Source of the DNA: Paenibacillus phyllosphaerae
GTDB taxonomy: Bacteria > Bacillota > Bacilli > Paenibacillales > Paenibacillaceae
Length of the DNA stretch: 64,000 nucleotides
NCBI RefSeq assembly: GCF_014192105.1
Contig: NZ_JACHXK010000009.1
Coordinates: 62,001-126,000 of the forward strand
Direction: 5' to 3'
Part shown: one piece after another, positions 40,617-48,464 of the stretch
How positions within the stretch are numbered: position 1 is the stretch's first letter
Layout: every line of letters begins with the position of its first letter
Translations under genes and position numbers: made by a program
Notes under the pieces: generated by a model
Databases searched by the model: none
Told to the model about the DNA's origin: nothing
Seen by the model: the letters and a program-made list of their open reading frames with translations, nothing else

Positions 40617-40657
40617 CCCGGTTCCGCTCCTTTCGGACAATCCCCCTCGTTTCCTGT

Positions 40658-40685
40658 ATTATACAAAAAACGAGAAGCGTGACAA
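40658..40685 (-). promoter_or_regulatory. Promoter of the GNAT gene
   Basis: On the minus strand TTGTCA (40685-40680), a 16-bp spacer and TATAAT (40663-40658) lie about 42 bp before the start codon. Confidence 0.65.
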
Positions 40686-40774
40686 GCGCATATATGGAAA
40701 TTTTGACCTTAGCTATCCTAGTTAATGGTAAAATATTCAGAGAGTGACGACCAGCAAGCAAGGGAGGAACTAAG

Positions 40775-41566
40775 ATGTACGACGAGAGTAAGGAGCCTGT
40801 CATAATACTGCGCGATGTGCGCATGAAGTATAGCGACAGATATGTCCTGCAAGGTATCGATCTGGAAGCTTATCCGGGCCAGATTATCGGCTATATCGGA
40901 CCGAATGGCGCCGGCAAGAGCACGACGGTCAAGATTATGCTCGGCCTGGTGCAAGGCTACACGGGCGAGGTGAAGCTTTTCGGCCGCAGTCTGGCCGAAG
41001 AAGCGTATGACTATAAGCGGCGGATCGGCTACGTGCCTGAAGTGGTGGAACTGTTCGAGAACTTGACGGCCTGCGAGTATCTTACCTTCGTGGCGGAACT
41101 GTACGGCCTCTCCTATGCGGACGCCGATGCCAAGGCTAGCCGGCTGATGGCCATGTTCGAGCTGGAGCAGGTGTACCATAAGCGGATGACCTCGTATTCG
41201 AAGGGCATGCGGCAGAAGGTTATGCTGATCGCCAGCCTTTTGCACAATCCCGATGTGCTGTTCTTCGATGAGCCGCTAAGCGGGCTCGACGCGAACAGCG
41301 TCATGATCGTGAAGGAGATTATGGCGCAGCTTGCTGCTCAGGGCAAGACGATCTTTTACTCCTCGCATATTATGGAGGTTGTCGAGAAGATCAGCAGCCG
41401 CATCATCCTGATCGACGAGGGCCGAATTATCGCCGACGGTTCGTTCGAGGAGCTGAAGTCGCAGAGCCAGGAGGGAACGCTAGAGCAGATATTCAACCAA
41501 CTGACCGGCTTCCATGCCTATAAGCAGCTAGCCGGGGAGTTCGTATCGATCGTACGGGAGGCTTAA
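40775..41566 (+). CDS. ABC transporter ATP-binding protein (ABC-2/export type)
   Basis: This 263-residue ATPase has Walker A GPNGAGKST (about residues 43-51), a signature region SYSKGMRQKV, Walker B VLFFDEPLSGLD and the switch His in SSHIMEV. The class works with ABC-2 type permeases in export or membrane processes. The next gene, four bases on, encodes the permease. An extended -10 (TGGTAAAAT near 40727-40735) with an upstream TTGACC is a possible promoter. GGGAGG precedes the ATG. Confidence 0.9.
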   Translation: MYDESKEPVIILRDVRMKYSDRYVLQGIDLEAYPGQIIGYIGPNGAGKSTTVKIMLGLVQGYTGEVKLFGRSLAEEAYDYKRRIGYVPEVVELFENLTACEYLTFVAELYGLSYADADAKASRLMAMFELEQVYHKRMTSYSKGMRQKVMLIASLLHNPDVLFFDEPLSGLDANSVMIVKEIMAQLAAQGKTIFYSSHIMEVVEKISSRIILIDEGRIIADGSFEELKSQSQEGTLEQIFNQLTGFHAYKQLAGEFVSIVREA

Positions 41567-41570
41567 AGCG

Positions 41571-43247
41571 ATGAAGGATTATTCCATCTTGAAGCTGCTC
41601 GATTATGGGCAAGGGCTGTTCGAGCGGTTCGGCGTGGACTACGCGATGATGCGCCGCATGCTCCAGGTGAAGCTGACGATGGACCGCAGGCGGGTACCGA
41701 CCGTCTTCATGCAGCAGCAGGACGCGGACAAGCGGGCCGAGGAGGAGGAGAAGGACAGCAATTTGTTCGTCCGCTCGTTGTGGCTGTACGGTTTGCTCGG
41801 CCTCATTATGATCCCGATCGTCGTCATGGGCGATCATTATATGTTTCAATTATCGCTCGTGTGGGCCATTCTTATGTTCATGATTACGACCTCGATGATC
41901 TCGGACTTCTCTTCCGTACTGCTCGATATCCGGGACAAAAGCATTCTGCAGACGAAGCCGGTTTCCCCGCGCACGATCCATATGGCCAAGACGGTCCATA
42001 TCATCATCTACCTCTCGCTGCTTACGGCTTCCATGACGCTGCCATCGCTCGTCGCAGGCTGGATTACGCATGGATTCGTTTTCTTCCTGCTTCTTCTCAC
42101 GGAGATCGTGCTGGCCGATATGGTCATTGTGCTGCTGACCGCTTTGCTTTATGTGCTGCTGCTCAAGTTCTTCGACGGGGAGCGGCTGAAGGATACGATC
42201 AACTACGTGCAGATCGCCTTATCGATCGTCATTGCGGTCGGTTATCAGGTCATCATTCGCTCATTCGAGCTGATCGACATGTCGCTTGGCTATACGTTCC
42301 GCTGGTGGCAGGTACTGTTGCCGCCCGTCTGGTTCGCGGCCCCTTTCGAACTGCTGCTCCATGGCGATACATCGATCCCCATTCTAATAATGACAGGACT
42401 TGCGCTCATCGTTCCCATCTTATCGATTCTCTTCTATTCGAGGTTAATGGACGGATTCGAACGGAACTTGCAGAAGCTTGCCAATAACAGCGGCGGCGGG
42501 AGCGCTTCTGCGGGACATAGCCGATTGACGGATTGGGCGGCCCGGATCTTGTGCCGATCCCGGGAGGAGCGGACGTTCTTCCGCTTCACGCTTCGGATGC
42601 TGAAGGGTGAGCGGGAATTCAAGCTGAAAGTGTACCCGTCGCTGGGGTTCGCGATCATTTTTCCGTTTATTTTTATGTTCAACGCGCTGCGCGATATGGG
42701 GTGGGAGGGGATGGCCGGCAGTTGGTGGTACATCTCCATTTACTTCAGCGGCATTGTTATTCCGACCGTTGCGCTCATGCTGAACTACTCCGGTTCTTAC
42801 AAGGGCGCATGGATCTATTTGGTTAGTCCGGTTCGGTACCAGAGCTCCATTACGCAAGGGGTCATGAAGGCAGCGATGGTCCGCCTCTTCGCGCCAATTT
42901 TCCTGCTCCAATCCGTCATTTTTACCGCGGTGTTCGGGCTGCGCATTGTTCCGGATGTGGCGGCTATGCTGCTCAGCCTCGCTATCTACACGATCATCTG
43001 TTTCGCTGTTTTTAATAAGGAACTGCCGTTCTCGCAGTCTTTTGCCGGGAAGAAAGGATCTGGCGGAGCAAAGACCGCGATGCTCCTCGTTCTGCTTGGC
43101 GGCTTCGTGCTTATCCATGTAGCGGCCCTATTTATTCCGCACGGGATCTGGATCTATCTGGTGCTGCTCCTTATCCTTAATGGCTGGTTGTGGAAGCCGA
43201 AGGGCGAGAAGGACGCCGGACACAGTAAGGGAGGACAAACGGCCTAA
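41571..43247 (+). CDS. Large ABC transporter permease
   Basis: This 558-residue membrane protein has a cytoplasmic N-terminal region of about 65 residues and around a dozen hydrophobic helices in two halves, split by a polar stretch near residues 285-350. It fits large ABC-2 like permeases of Bacillales exporters with unknown cargo. Its gene starts four bases after the ATPase gene and overlaps the next small gene by one base, so the three form one operon. Cargo cannot be inferred. Confidence 0.78.
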   Translation: MKDYSILKLLDYGQGLFERFGVDYAMMRRMLQVKLTMDRRRVPTVFMQQQDADKRAEEEEKDSNLFVRSLWLYGLLGLIMIPIVVMGDHYMFQLSLVWAILMFMITTSMISDFSSVLLDIRDKSILQTKPVSPRTIHMAKTVHIIIYLSLLTASMTLPSLVAGWITHGFVFFLLLLTEIVLADMVIVLLTALLYVLLLKFFDGERLKDTINYVQIALSIVIAVGYQVIIRSFELIDMSLGYTFRWWQVLLPPVWFAAPFELLLHGDTSIPILIMTGLALIVPILSILFYSRLMDGFERNLQKLANNSGGGSASAGHSRLTDWAARILCRSREERTFFRFTLRMLKGEREFKLKVYPSLGFAIIFPFIFMFNALRDMGWEGMAGSWWYISIYFSGIVIPTVALMLNYSGSYKGAWIYLVSPVRYQSSITQGVMKAAMVRLFAPIFLLQSVIFTAVFGLRIVPDVAAMLLSLAIYTIICFAVFNKELPFSQSFAGKKGSGGAKTAMLLVLLGGFVLIHVAALFIPHGIWIYLVLLLILNGWLWKPKGEKDAGHSKGGQTA

Positions 43248-43450
43248 TGACGATCAAGAAGCTGTATCTGACTGTTGTGCTCTATTTCATTTGGATTGCG
43301 TTGAGCTGCACCGTTGTGGCCGGGACGCCGCATCTGTTCGTCCGTATTCTGAATCTGATCTGCATCGTCTTGTTATCCGCTATGATGGGCGCTTTCATTC
43401 GCGAGATCTTCATGCTGAAGCAGAAACAAAAAGAGAAGGAGCAATCCTAG
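43247..43450 (+). CDS. Small membrane protein of the ABC operon
   Basis: This 67-residue protein has two hydrophobic helices (about 5-25 and 32-52) and a Lys/Gln/Glu-rich tail. The start overlaps the permease stop (TAATG), showing coupling. It may be an accessory subunit of the exporter. No family is recognised. Confidence 0.7.
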   Translation: MTIKKLYLTVVLYFIWIALSCTVVAGTPHLFVRILNLICIVLLSAMMGAFIREIFMLKQKQKEKEQS

Positions 43451-43523
43451 GAAGTCGTGTGAGTTGAACGAATTAAATAATCCGCGATTGGTCGAGATAA
43501 CGAACGATATTCATCGATTGGCA

Positions 43524-43563
43524 GAGCGCAGGGGTGTTGTAAGCGTTACCTTGCGTTCTTTTT
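43524..43563 (+). terminator. Terminator of the ABC operon
   Basis: GAGCGCAGGG (43524-43533) pairs with CCTTGCGTTC (43549-43558), with two wobble pairs, followed by TTTTT. The gap of 118 bp to the riboswitch should hold the kimA promoter. Confidence 0.6.
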
Positions 43564-43680
43564 GATGCGCGAAGATACAAAAACTGACTTCTATTGCGTT
43601 TTACAACCGCATCTTGCAGGCGTAATATTAGTGAAGCCTTCAGCATGTTTGAGGCATTCTTATAACTGCATATGCAAATT

Positions 43681-43882
43681 GCACACGCTAAATTTCCAGG
43701 AATGGAAAACGGGGGACCCAATCAAATGGGGTGAATCCCGATCGACCGATGAGCGCTCATCGGTCGATCGGGTAGGGCGACTCTACCGCCCGAATCCGAC
43801 AGCTAACCTCGTCAGCGTCGTTTAGAGGGAGGGGTATGTGTTTCGACTTTCGAAAACACAGGACTTGCGCCTGTGTTTTTTT
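43681..43882 (+). promoter_or_regulatory. c-di-AMP riboswitch (ydaO type) with terminator, upstream of kimA
   Basis: The aptamer core is clear: CGGGGGACCCAATC and GGGGTGAATC blocks (43710-43740), a variable GATCGACCGATGAG hairpin, then GGGTAGGG and CCGACAGCTAACCTCGT. P1 pairs ACGCT (43685-43689) with AGCGT (43814-43818). An antiterminator GTGTTTCGA/TCGAAAACAC (43838-43858) shares bases with the terminator arm AAAACACAGG (43853-43862), which pairs with CCTGTGTTTT (43870-43879) and ends in T7. The known logic is that c-di-AMP binding favours the terminator, so potassium uptake is shut off at high c-di-AMP. Confidence 0.92.
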
Positions 43883-43965
43883 GTTGTTCAAAAAACCGCA
43901 TACAAGCGTAATCGGAAGCTTCTGTGCAGGGTAATTTAATTCTATCTCCTAAGGTGGTGAGTCCC

Positions 43966-45792
43966 GTGCGCTCCTCGCTCAAACGTTTTTTAATTGGACG
44001 CCCGTTGAAATCGACGGAAGCCGGCGAACAGAAACTGAACAAGAAAAAGGCGCTCGCAATCCTGTCATCCGACGCGCTCTCTTCGGTGGCATATGGTCCG
44101 GAGCAGATTCTGATCGTGCTCATGACGGTCGGCATGGCAGCCTTCTGGTATTCGCTTCCGATCGCGATCGGCGTGCTCGTGCTGCTGACTGCGCTCATTT
44201 TGTCCTACCGCCAAATTATATTCGCCTACCCGCATGGGGGCGGAGCTTATGTCGTATCCAAAGAAAACCTCGGCATGCTGCCCGGGCTCATAGCCGGCGG
44301 CTCGCTGCTGGTCGATTATATCCTGACCGTAGCCGTCAGCGTATCCGCGGGAACGGATGCCATTACATCCGCATTCCCGAGCTTGCACGAGCATAACGTC
44401 ATCATCGCCATCGTATTCGTGCTTTTGTTAACGACGTTGAATCTTAGGGGCGTTACGGAATCGGCCTCCGTTCTGGCTTATCCGGTATACTTGTTCGTGC
44501 TTGCGCTCCTTGTGTTGATCGGCGTGGGCTTATACAAGGTCGCGACGGGGCAAGTGGATCCCGATCTTCACGCCTCGTTCGGCGCGCCGGTCGCCGGCAT
44601 CAGCCTGTTCTTGCTCCTCAAAGCTTTTGCATCGGGCAGCTCGGCGCTTACGGGCGTCGAAGCGATCTCCAATGCGATCCCGAACTTCCAGTCGCCGGCG
44701 CCGAACAACGCGGCCAAGACGCTGGCGGCGATGGGGATTCTGCTCGCGCTGCTGCTAAGCGGCATCGTGCTGCTGGCTTATTTCTTCGGCGCGGTGCCAC
44801 GAGATGAGGTCACCGTCGTCTCGCAAATCGCCGAGGAAGTATTCGGCCGCCATGCCATGTACTATTTCATCCAAGGAACAACGGCGCTGATCCTGATCCT
44901 GGCGGCGAATACCGGATTCTCGGCTTTTCCGCTGCTGGCCGTGAATCTGGCGAAGGATAAATTCATTCCCCGCATGTTCACCGTCCGGGGAGACCGCCTT
45001 GGCTATTCGAACGGGATCATCATCCTGGGCTTGTTGTCGATCGTGCTGATCATCGCTTTCGAAGGCATGACTGAGCATCTCATCCCGCTCTATGCGGTAG
45101 GCGTATTTATTCCGTTCACGTTGTCCCAATCGGGCATGATGGTGAAATGGCTGCGCGACAAACCGCAAGGCTGGGTCACGAAGTTCATCATTAACACGAC
45201 GGGCGCCTTGATCAGTTTCATCGTGACGATGATGTTCTTCATTACGAAATTCCCGCAGGTGTGGTCGGTCCTCATCTTCCTGCCGATCATCCTGTTCGTG
45301 TTCTACCGAATCCGCAGTCATTACGAGGCGGTCGCCGACCAATTGCGGATCTCGACCTGCGAAGAGGCCGTGCCGGTTGAAGGCAACGTCATTATCGTGC
45401 CCGTAGCGGGAATTACGCACGTTGTGGAGAACTCGCTGAATTATGCGAAGTCGCTCCATGCGCATCAAGTCATTGCCGTCCATGTGCCGTTCGAACGGGA
45501 AGATGAGGCGATCTTCGAAGAGAAATGGCGCAAGTGGCAGCCGGATGTGCGACTCGTGACGCTGCATTCGCCCTATCGCAGCCTGCTCGCGCCGCTGATC
45601 AAATTCATCGATACGGTGGAGCGCAAGGCAGGCGAATCCAACTACAGGGTAACCGTCATTATCCCTCAGTTCATCCCGAAGAAGGGCTGGCATAATATTC
45701 TGCATAACCAGTCCAGTCTGCTCCTTCGCGCGCATCTGCTGTATCGGCGAGATGTCATCGTCGCAACGGTGCCGTATCATTTGAAGAAATAA
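43966..45792 (+). CDS. kimA: KimA-type high-affinity potassium importer (APC superfamily)
   Basis: This 608-residue protein matches KimA (formerly YdaO) in length and layout: a short basic N-terminal part ending in KKKALAILSSDALSSVAYGPEQI, twelve helices to about residue 455, and a C-terminal cytosolic domain (VIIVPVAGITHVVENSLNYAKSL) of USP-like type. It imports potassium with protons, and both the gene and the transporter respond to c-di-AMP in relatives. GTG 43966 is chosen because AAGGTGGTGA sits five bases upstream; the frame from 43924 would start inside the leader. The c-di-AMP riboswitch upstream supports the assignment. Confidence 0.92.
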   Translation: MRSSLKRFLIGRPLKSTEAGEQKLNKKKALAILSSDALSSVAYGPEQILIVLMTVGMAAFWYSLPIAIGVLVLLTALILSYRQIIFAYPHGGGAYVVSKENLGMLPGLIAGGSLLVDYILTVAVSVSAGTDAITSAFPSLHEHNVIIAIVFVLLLTTLNLRGVTESASVLAYPVYLFVLALLVLIGVGLYKVATGQVDPDLHASFGAPVAGISLFLLLKAFASGSSALTGVEAISNAIPNFQSPAPNNAAKTLAAMGILLALLLSGIVLLAYFFGAVPRDEVTVVSQIAEEVFGRHAMYYFIQGTTALILILAANTGFSAFPLLAVNLAKDKFIPRMFTVRGDRLGYSNGIIILGLLSIVLIIAFEGMTEHLIPLYAVGVFIPFTLSQSGMMVKWLRDKPQGWVTKFIINTTGALISFIVTMMFFITKFPQVWSVLIFLPIILFVFYRIRSHYEAVADQLRISTCEEAVPVEGNVIIVPVAGITHVVENSLNYAKSLHAHQVIAVHVPFEREDEAIFEEKWRKWQPDVRLVTLHSPYRSLLAPLIKFIDTVERKAGESNYRVTVIIPQFIPKKGWHNILHNQSSLLLRAHLLYRRDVIVATVPYHLKK

Positions 45793-45802
45793 GGGATAAG
45801 GA

Positions 45803-45924
45803 AAGGCAGTTCAAGGACGAATCGATCCAAGAACTGCCTTATCTTGTGGGAAAATAGTGTAGGTTTTCGATCAGAACGAGTGAAAAATGAGTTGGTTGAG
45901 CTGCAAATTTTGCGGCTCTTTTTT
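45803..45924 (+). terminator. Two terminator hairpins after kimA
   Basis: The first is AAGGCAGTTC (45803-45812) with GAACTGCCTT (45831-45840) and only a weak T-run. The second is GAGCTGCAA (45898-45906) with TTGCGGCTC (45910-45918), one wobble, followed by TTTTTT. The second is the better rho-independent terminator. Confidence 0.75.
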
Positions 45925-45952
45925 ATTTTATTTACTATTAATAGTCCCGCGG

Positions 45953-46017
45953 TTTTGGAGGCCGTTTCCAGTTTTTATGGGTGTACTTCGGTTGAAAACC
46001 CATGTTACGCTGTTTCA
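45953..46017 (+). promoter_or_regulatory. Conserved upstream segment of the first NlpC/P60 gene
   Basis: This segment of about 65 bp (TTTGGAGGCCGTTTCCAG, TTTTTATGGGTGTAC, then CCCATGTTACGCTGTTTCAG) is about 70% identical to 46981-47045 before the second NlpC/P60 gene. Conservation over a non-coding stretch at the same relative place suggests that it holds the promoter. I could not fix the -35 and -10 boxes. Confidence 0.45.
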
Positions 46018-46173
46018 GGCCGAAACGTCGGTGACAAGCCGAGGTGCGGGGGACGCAAGACTTTCAGCGCGACAGACCATCTTGATCGCGTCTGAATTGG
46101 GGTGAATCGCGGCAACGCGTAGGGCTGACTCCTTCAGTTCGAACCCGACAACTAACCTCGTAGGTACGGCCAA
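46016..46173 (+). promoter_or_regulatory. c-di-AMP riboswitch (ydaO type) before NlpC/P60
   Basis: The aptamer shows GCGGGGGACGCAAGAC, GGGGTGAATCGCGG, GTAGGGCTGACTCCTTCAG, TTCGAACCCGACAACTAACC and TCGTAGG in the standard order. P1 is GGCCG (46018-46022) with CGGCC (46167-46171). Compared with the kimA copy it has a longer variable hairpin and no T-run terminator downstream. In place of the usual platform come tandem hairpins and a 42-bp repeat (next entries). Cell-wall hydrolases are known targets of this riboswitch class. Confidence 0.9.
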
Positions 46174-46202
46174 TTGCTTAGCATTTCAGGGTACGGAAAT
46201 GC

Positions 46203-46244
46203 GCATTTGGCCACGGACGAATGCTTCACATTTCAGGATACGGA
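46203..46244 (+). repeat. 42-bp direct repeat, copy 1
   Basis: Bases 46203-46244 are identical to 46297-46338. The unit starts GCATTTGGCCACGGACGAAT and ends TTTCAGGATACGGA, and so includes TTGGCC and the left half plus loop of hairpin H2. Confidence 0.9.
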
Positions 46245-46296
46245 AATGTGTATTCATCCCAGGTCAATTGGCTTGCAACTCAGTGCAAAAGTTGCA

Positions 46297-46338
46297 GCAT
46301 TTGGCCACGGACGAATGCTTCACATTTCAGGATACGGA
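46297..46338 (+). repeat. 42-bp direct repeat, copy 2
   Basis: This copy is base-for-base identical to copy 1. It supplies the left half and loop of hairpin H3; the sequence then diverges. The 52 bp between the copies contain another TTGGC and a GCAACT/AGTTGC hairpin (46275-46296). Confidence 0.9.
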
Positions 46339-46404
46339 CAAATATCCGGTATTCCTCCCGAAATGTGTAGTCGTATATTTCGTCCAACAACAAAGGGGGA
46401 AAAC

Positions 46405-46959
46405 ATGAACATGAACAACATGAAGAAAACGATTCTTGCTGCAACGGTCGGTCTGTCGGTAATGATGAGCGCTGCGCTTCCGTTCGGAGACGGCGGACAA
46501 GCTTATGCAGCGACAAGCACGACGCAAGCGAACAAGATCATCAGCGCAGGCAAAAAATATCTCGGCACGCCGTATCAATTCGGCTCCAGCCGTTACAATA
46601 CAAGCACCTTCGATTGCTCGGATTTCGTACGTCAGGCGTTCCTCGACGGCCTTGGCGTGAAGCTGCCTTCGGATTCCAGGCAGCAGGCGACGTACGTGAA
46701 GAACAAGACAGCCGAGACGAGCAACTGGCGCAATCTGAAGCCGGGTCATCTGATGTTCTTCATGAGCTATAAAGGCACGAGCAAGTCGGCTTACGCGGGG
46801 ATCAACAAGTCCGCTCAGCGCATTACGCATGTCGGCATCTACCTGGGCAACGGCAAAGTGCTTCATACGTATTCCAATGCCGGCGGCGGCGTCACGATCA
46901 GCAATATTGCAGGCACGCATTGGGAGTACCGCTTCGTATTCGGCGGCAGCGCCCTTTAA
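46405..46959 (+). CDS. NlpC/P60 endopeptidase, secreted (copy 1)
   Basis: This 184-residue exported enzyme has a signal peptide (KK start, cleavage near AYA-AT, residue 36) and one NlpC/P60 domain. Cys71 in FDCSDFVRQAF is the nucleophile, His142 in ITHVGIYLGNG the base, and His154 the third polar residue. No wall-binding repeat is attached. It should cut peptidoglycan peptides. AAAGGGGGA precedes ATG 46405. A c-di-AMP riboswitch and unusual leader lie upstream, linking its expression to potassium/turgor signalling. It is about 85-90% identical to the next gene product. Confidence 0.92.
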   Translation: MNMNNMKKTILAATVGLSVMMSAALPFGDGGQAYAATSTTQANKIISAGKKYLGTPYQFGSSRYNTSTFDCSDFVRQAFLDGLGVKLPSDSRQQATYVKNKTAETSNWRNLKPGHLMFFMSYKGTSKSAYAGINKSAQRITHVGIYLGNGKVLHTYSNAGGGVTISNIAGTHWEYRFVFGGSAL

Positions 46960-47100
46960 TATAGCTTACCCCGCATTCGTATTTGAAGCAGATTGCCAAG
47001 ATTTATAGGTGTACGATACCGGAATAACCATGATACGCTATTGCAGATTCTTCAGCGCCGCCATTCGCCTTTCCCAAACAAAAGGAGGACGACTTACGAC

Positions 47101-47640
47101 ATGAAGAAAACTATACTTGCCGCAACGATTGGACTATCAGTGATTATGGGCGCCGCTGTTCCGCTGGGCGGTCACAATGAAGCGTCTGCCGCCACGAGCA
47201 GCACGCAGGCGCAGCAGATCTTGAGCGCCGGCCAGAAGTATATGGGCACGCCGTATGAGATGGGCTCCAGCCGTTACAATACAAGCACATTCGACTGTTC
47301 GGATTTCGTCCGCCAGGCGTTCTTGGACGGCCTTGGCGTGAAGCTGCCTTCCGACTCCAGGTCGCAGGCGACTTATGTGAAGAATAAGACGGCCGAGACG
47401 ACGAATTGGCGCAACCTGAAGCCGGGTCATCTCATGTTCTTCATGAGCTACAAAGGCTCGAGCAAATCGTCGTACGCCGGTATTAACAAACAGGCGCAGC
47501 GCATTACGCATGTCGGCATCTACATGGGGAACGGCAAAGTGCTCCATACGTACTCCAATGCCGGCGGCGGCGTCACGATCAGCAATATCGCAGGCACGCA
47601 CTGGGAGTACCGCTTCGTATTCGGCGGCAGCGCCCTCTAA
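47101..47640 (+). CDS. NlpC/P60 endopeptidase, secreted (copy 2)
   Basis: This 179-residue tandem paralogue of the previous gene has a signal peptide (cleavage near ASA-AT) and the same Cys/His/His triad in FDCSDFVRQ, ITHVGIYMGNG and LHTYSN. AAAGGAGGACG precedes the ATG. Its upstream region resembles the promoter segment of copy 1 but lacks the riboswitch, the hairpins and the 42-bp repeats. The pair therefore encodes almost the same enzyme under different control. Confidence 0.92.
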   Translation: MKKTILAATIGLSVIMGAAVPLGGHNEASAATSSTQAQQILSAGQKYMGTPYEMGSSRYNTSTFDCSDFVRQAFLDGLGVKLPSDSRSQATYVKNKTAETTNWRNLKPGHLMFFMSYKGSSKSSYAGINKQAQRITHVGIYMGNGKVLHTYSNAGGGVTISNIAGTHWEYRFVFGGSAL

Positions 47641-47703
47641 TATAGTTTTACCGTAACCGCACCAAGGTATGAAGCTTACCCGCCACATAATTGAACCGAT
47701 TAG

Positions 47704-47737
47704 CCGGTACCGCTCACATGCGGTATCGGTTTTTTTT
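47704..47737 (+). terminator. Terminator after the NlpC/P60 pair
   Basis: CCGGTACCGC (47704-47713) and GCGGTATCGG (47720-47729), with one wobble, form a 10-bp stem followed by eight T residues. Confidence 0.9.
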
Positions 47738-47830
47738 ATCCTGAACTTGGCCCCGTCTCGCCGGTTTGACGATGGCGATGGATGGTGACACTACAAGGCA
47801 TCACGATAAATTGAGGTTGAGGTGTCAAAC

Positions 47831-48301
47831 GTGAGGACGATTCCTACCTATCTAATTCTGCTCGCGCTAGCTGGCAGTCTGTTCGGATTCGGATTAAGTG
47901 GCTCCGCTTATGCATCGGATCTGCCTAATCCCGAACCGGACGAAGCATTGGACCCGAGAGCGGCCAGAATCGAACAAGCGCTGCTCCAGCAGCTGAAACC
48001 GGCGATCGATAAAGCGCTTAACGAGATTTTTCAAGAGCAGTACGCGCAGTTTAATTGCGAGCAGATCGTCTCGATCAATGAACGGGAGACGTTCCGAGGC
48101 AAGCGCGGCGAGGCTAGACCGGTCGATGCGATTCATGGCGCGTTGTATTTTGAGATCGGCATCAATCTGTGCCGGCCCAATGGAGATCGGATAGAGCTGA
48201 CGCTCAAGAACGATACCGCGAATGCGCAGTATTATTTGGCGGGCTACAAAATCACTCCGGCCGTCAATGTGCACGAAGGCAACGAGGAAGACGATGACTA
48301 G
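47831..48301 (+). CDS. Secreted DUF3888-like protein
   Basis: This is an exported protein of about 156 residues with a signal peptide (cleavage near AYA-SD). The segment LLQQLKPAIDKALNEIFQEQYAQF followed by beta strands ending in YYLAGYKITP resembles DUF3888 proteins of bacilli; the assignment is by pattern. It has two Cys that could pair and an acidic tail (EEDDD). GTG 47831 is preferred with TTGAGGTG eight bases upstream; GTG 47822 overlaps that site. Confidence 0.65.
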   Translation: MRTIPTYLILLALAGSLFGFGLSGSAYASDLPNPEPDEALDPRAARIEQALLQQLKPAIDKALNEIFQEQYAQFNCEQIVSINERETFRGKRGEARPVDAIHGALYFEIGINLCRPNGDRIELTLKNDTANAQYYLAGYKITPAVNVHEGNEEDDD

Positions 48302-48322
48302 CAATAGATAAGGGAGCAAGGG

Positions 48323-48359
48323 GCAAGTTTTCTCGTAAGTGGGGAAGGCTTGCTTTTTT
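48323..48359 (+). terminator. Probable terminator
   Basis: GCAAG (48323-48327) pairs with CTTGC (48349-48353), with a TTTC/GGAA extension, followed by TTTTTT. Confidence 0.55.
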
Positions 48360-48464
48360 GATGCCATGAAACCTGCGTTAAAGTGGAATGGAATAATTTT
48401 ACTATTCGTGAAACATTGCCTACTCCGGGTGCGTCTAAAGTAACAGAAGTAAGGAGGTGCGTCG

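Larger units (their letters stand above)
46181..46367 (+). other. Three tandem hairpins with shared loop sequence
   Basis: H1: GCATTTC (46181-46187), loop AGGGTACG, GAAATGC (46196-46202). H2: CACATTTC (46227-46234), loop AGGATACG, GAAATGTG (46243-46250). H3: CACATTTC (46321-46328), an enlarged interior with its own GGATA/TATCC hairpin (46330-46347), GAAATGTG (46360-46367). They lie in the leader between the riboswitch and the ATG at 46405. None has a T-run, so they are not intrinsic terminators. They may form an RNA switch, an RNA-protein site or a stability element. Confidence 0.75.

Noticed and set aside
43562-43825. Open frame across the first riboswitch
   Set aside because: The stretch is an aptamer with P1, core and terminator; the translated product has no coding character.
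46203-46338. CRISPR array
   Set aside because: There are only two copies of 42 bp with one 52-bp spacer, within a gene leader and with no cas genes; hairpin content fits a leader element instead.
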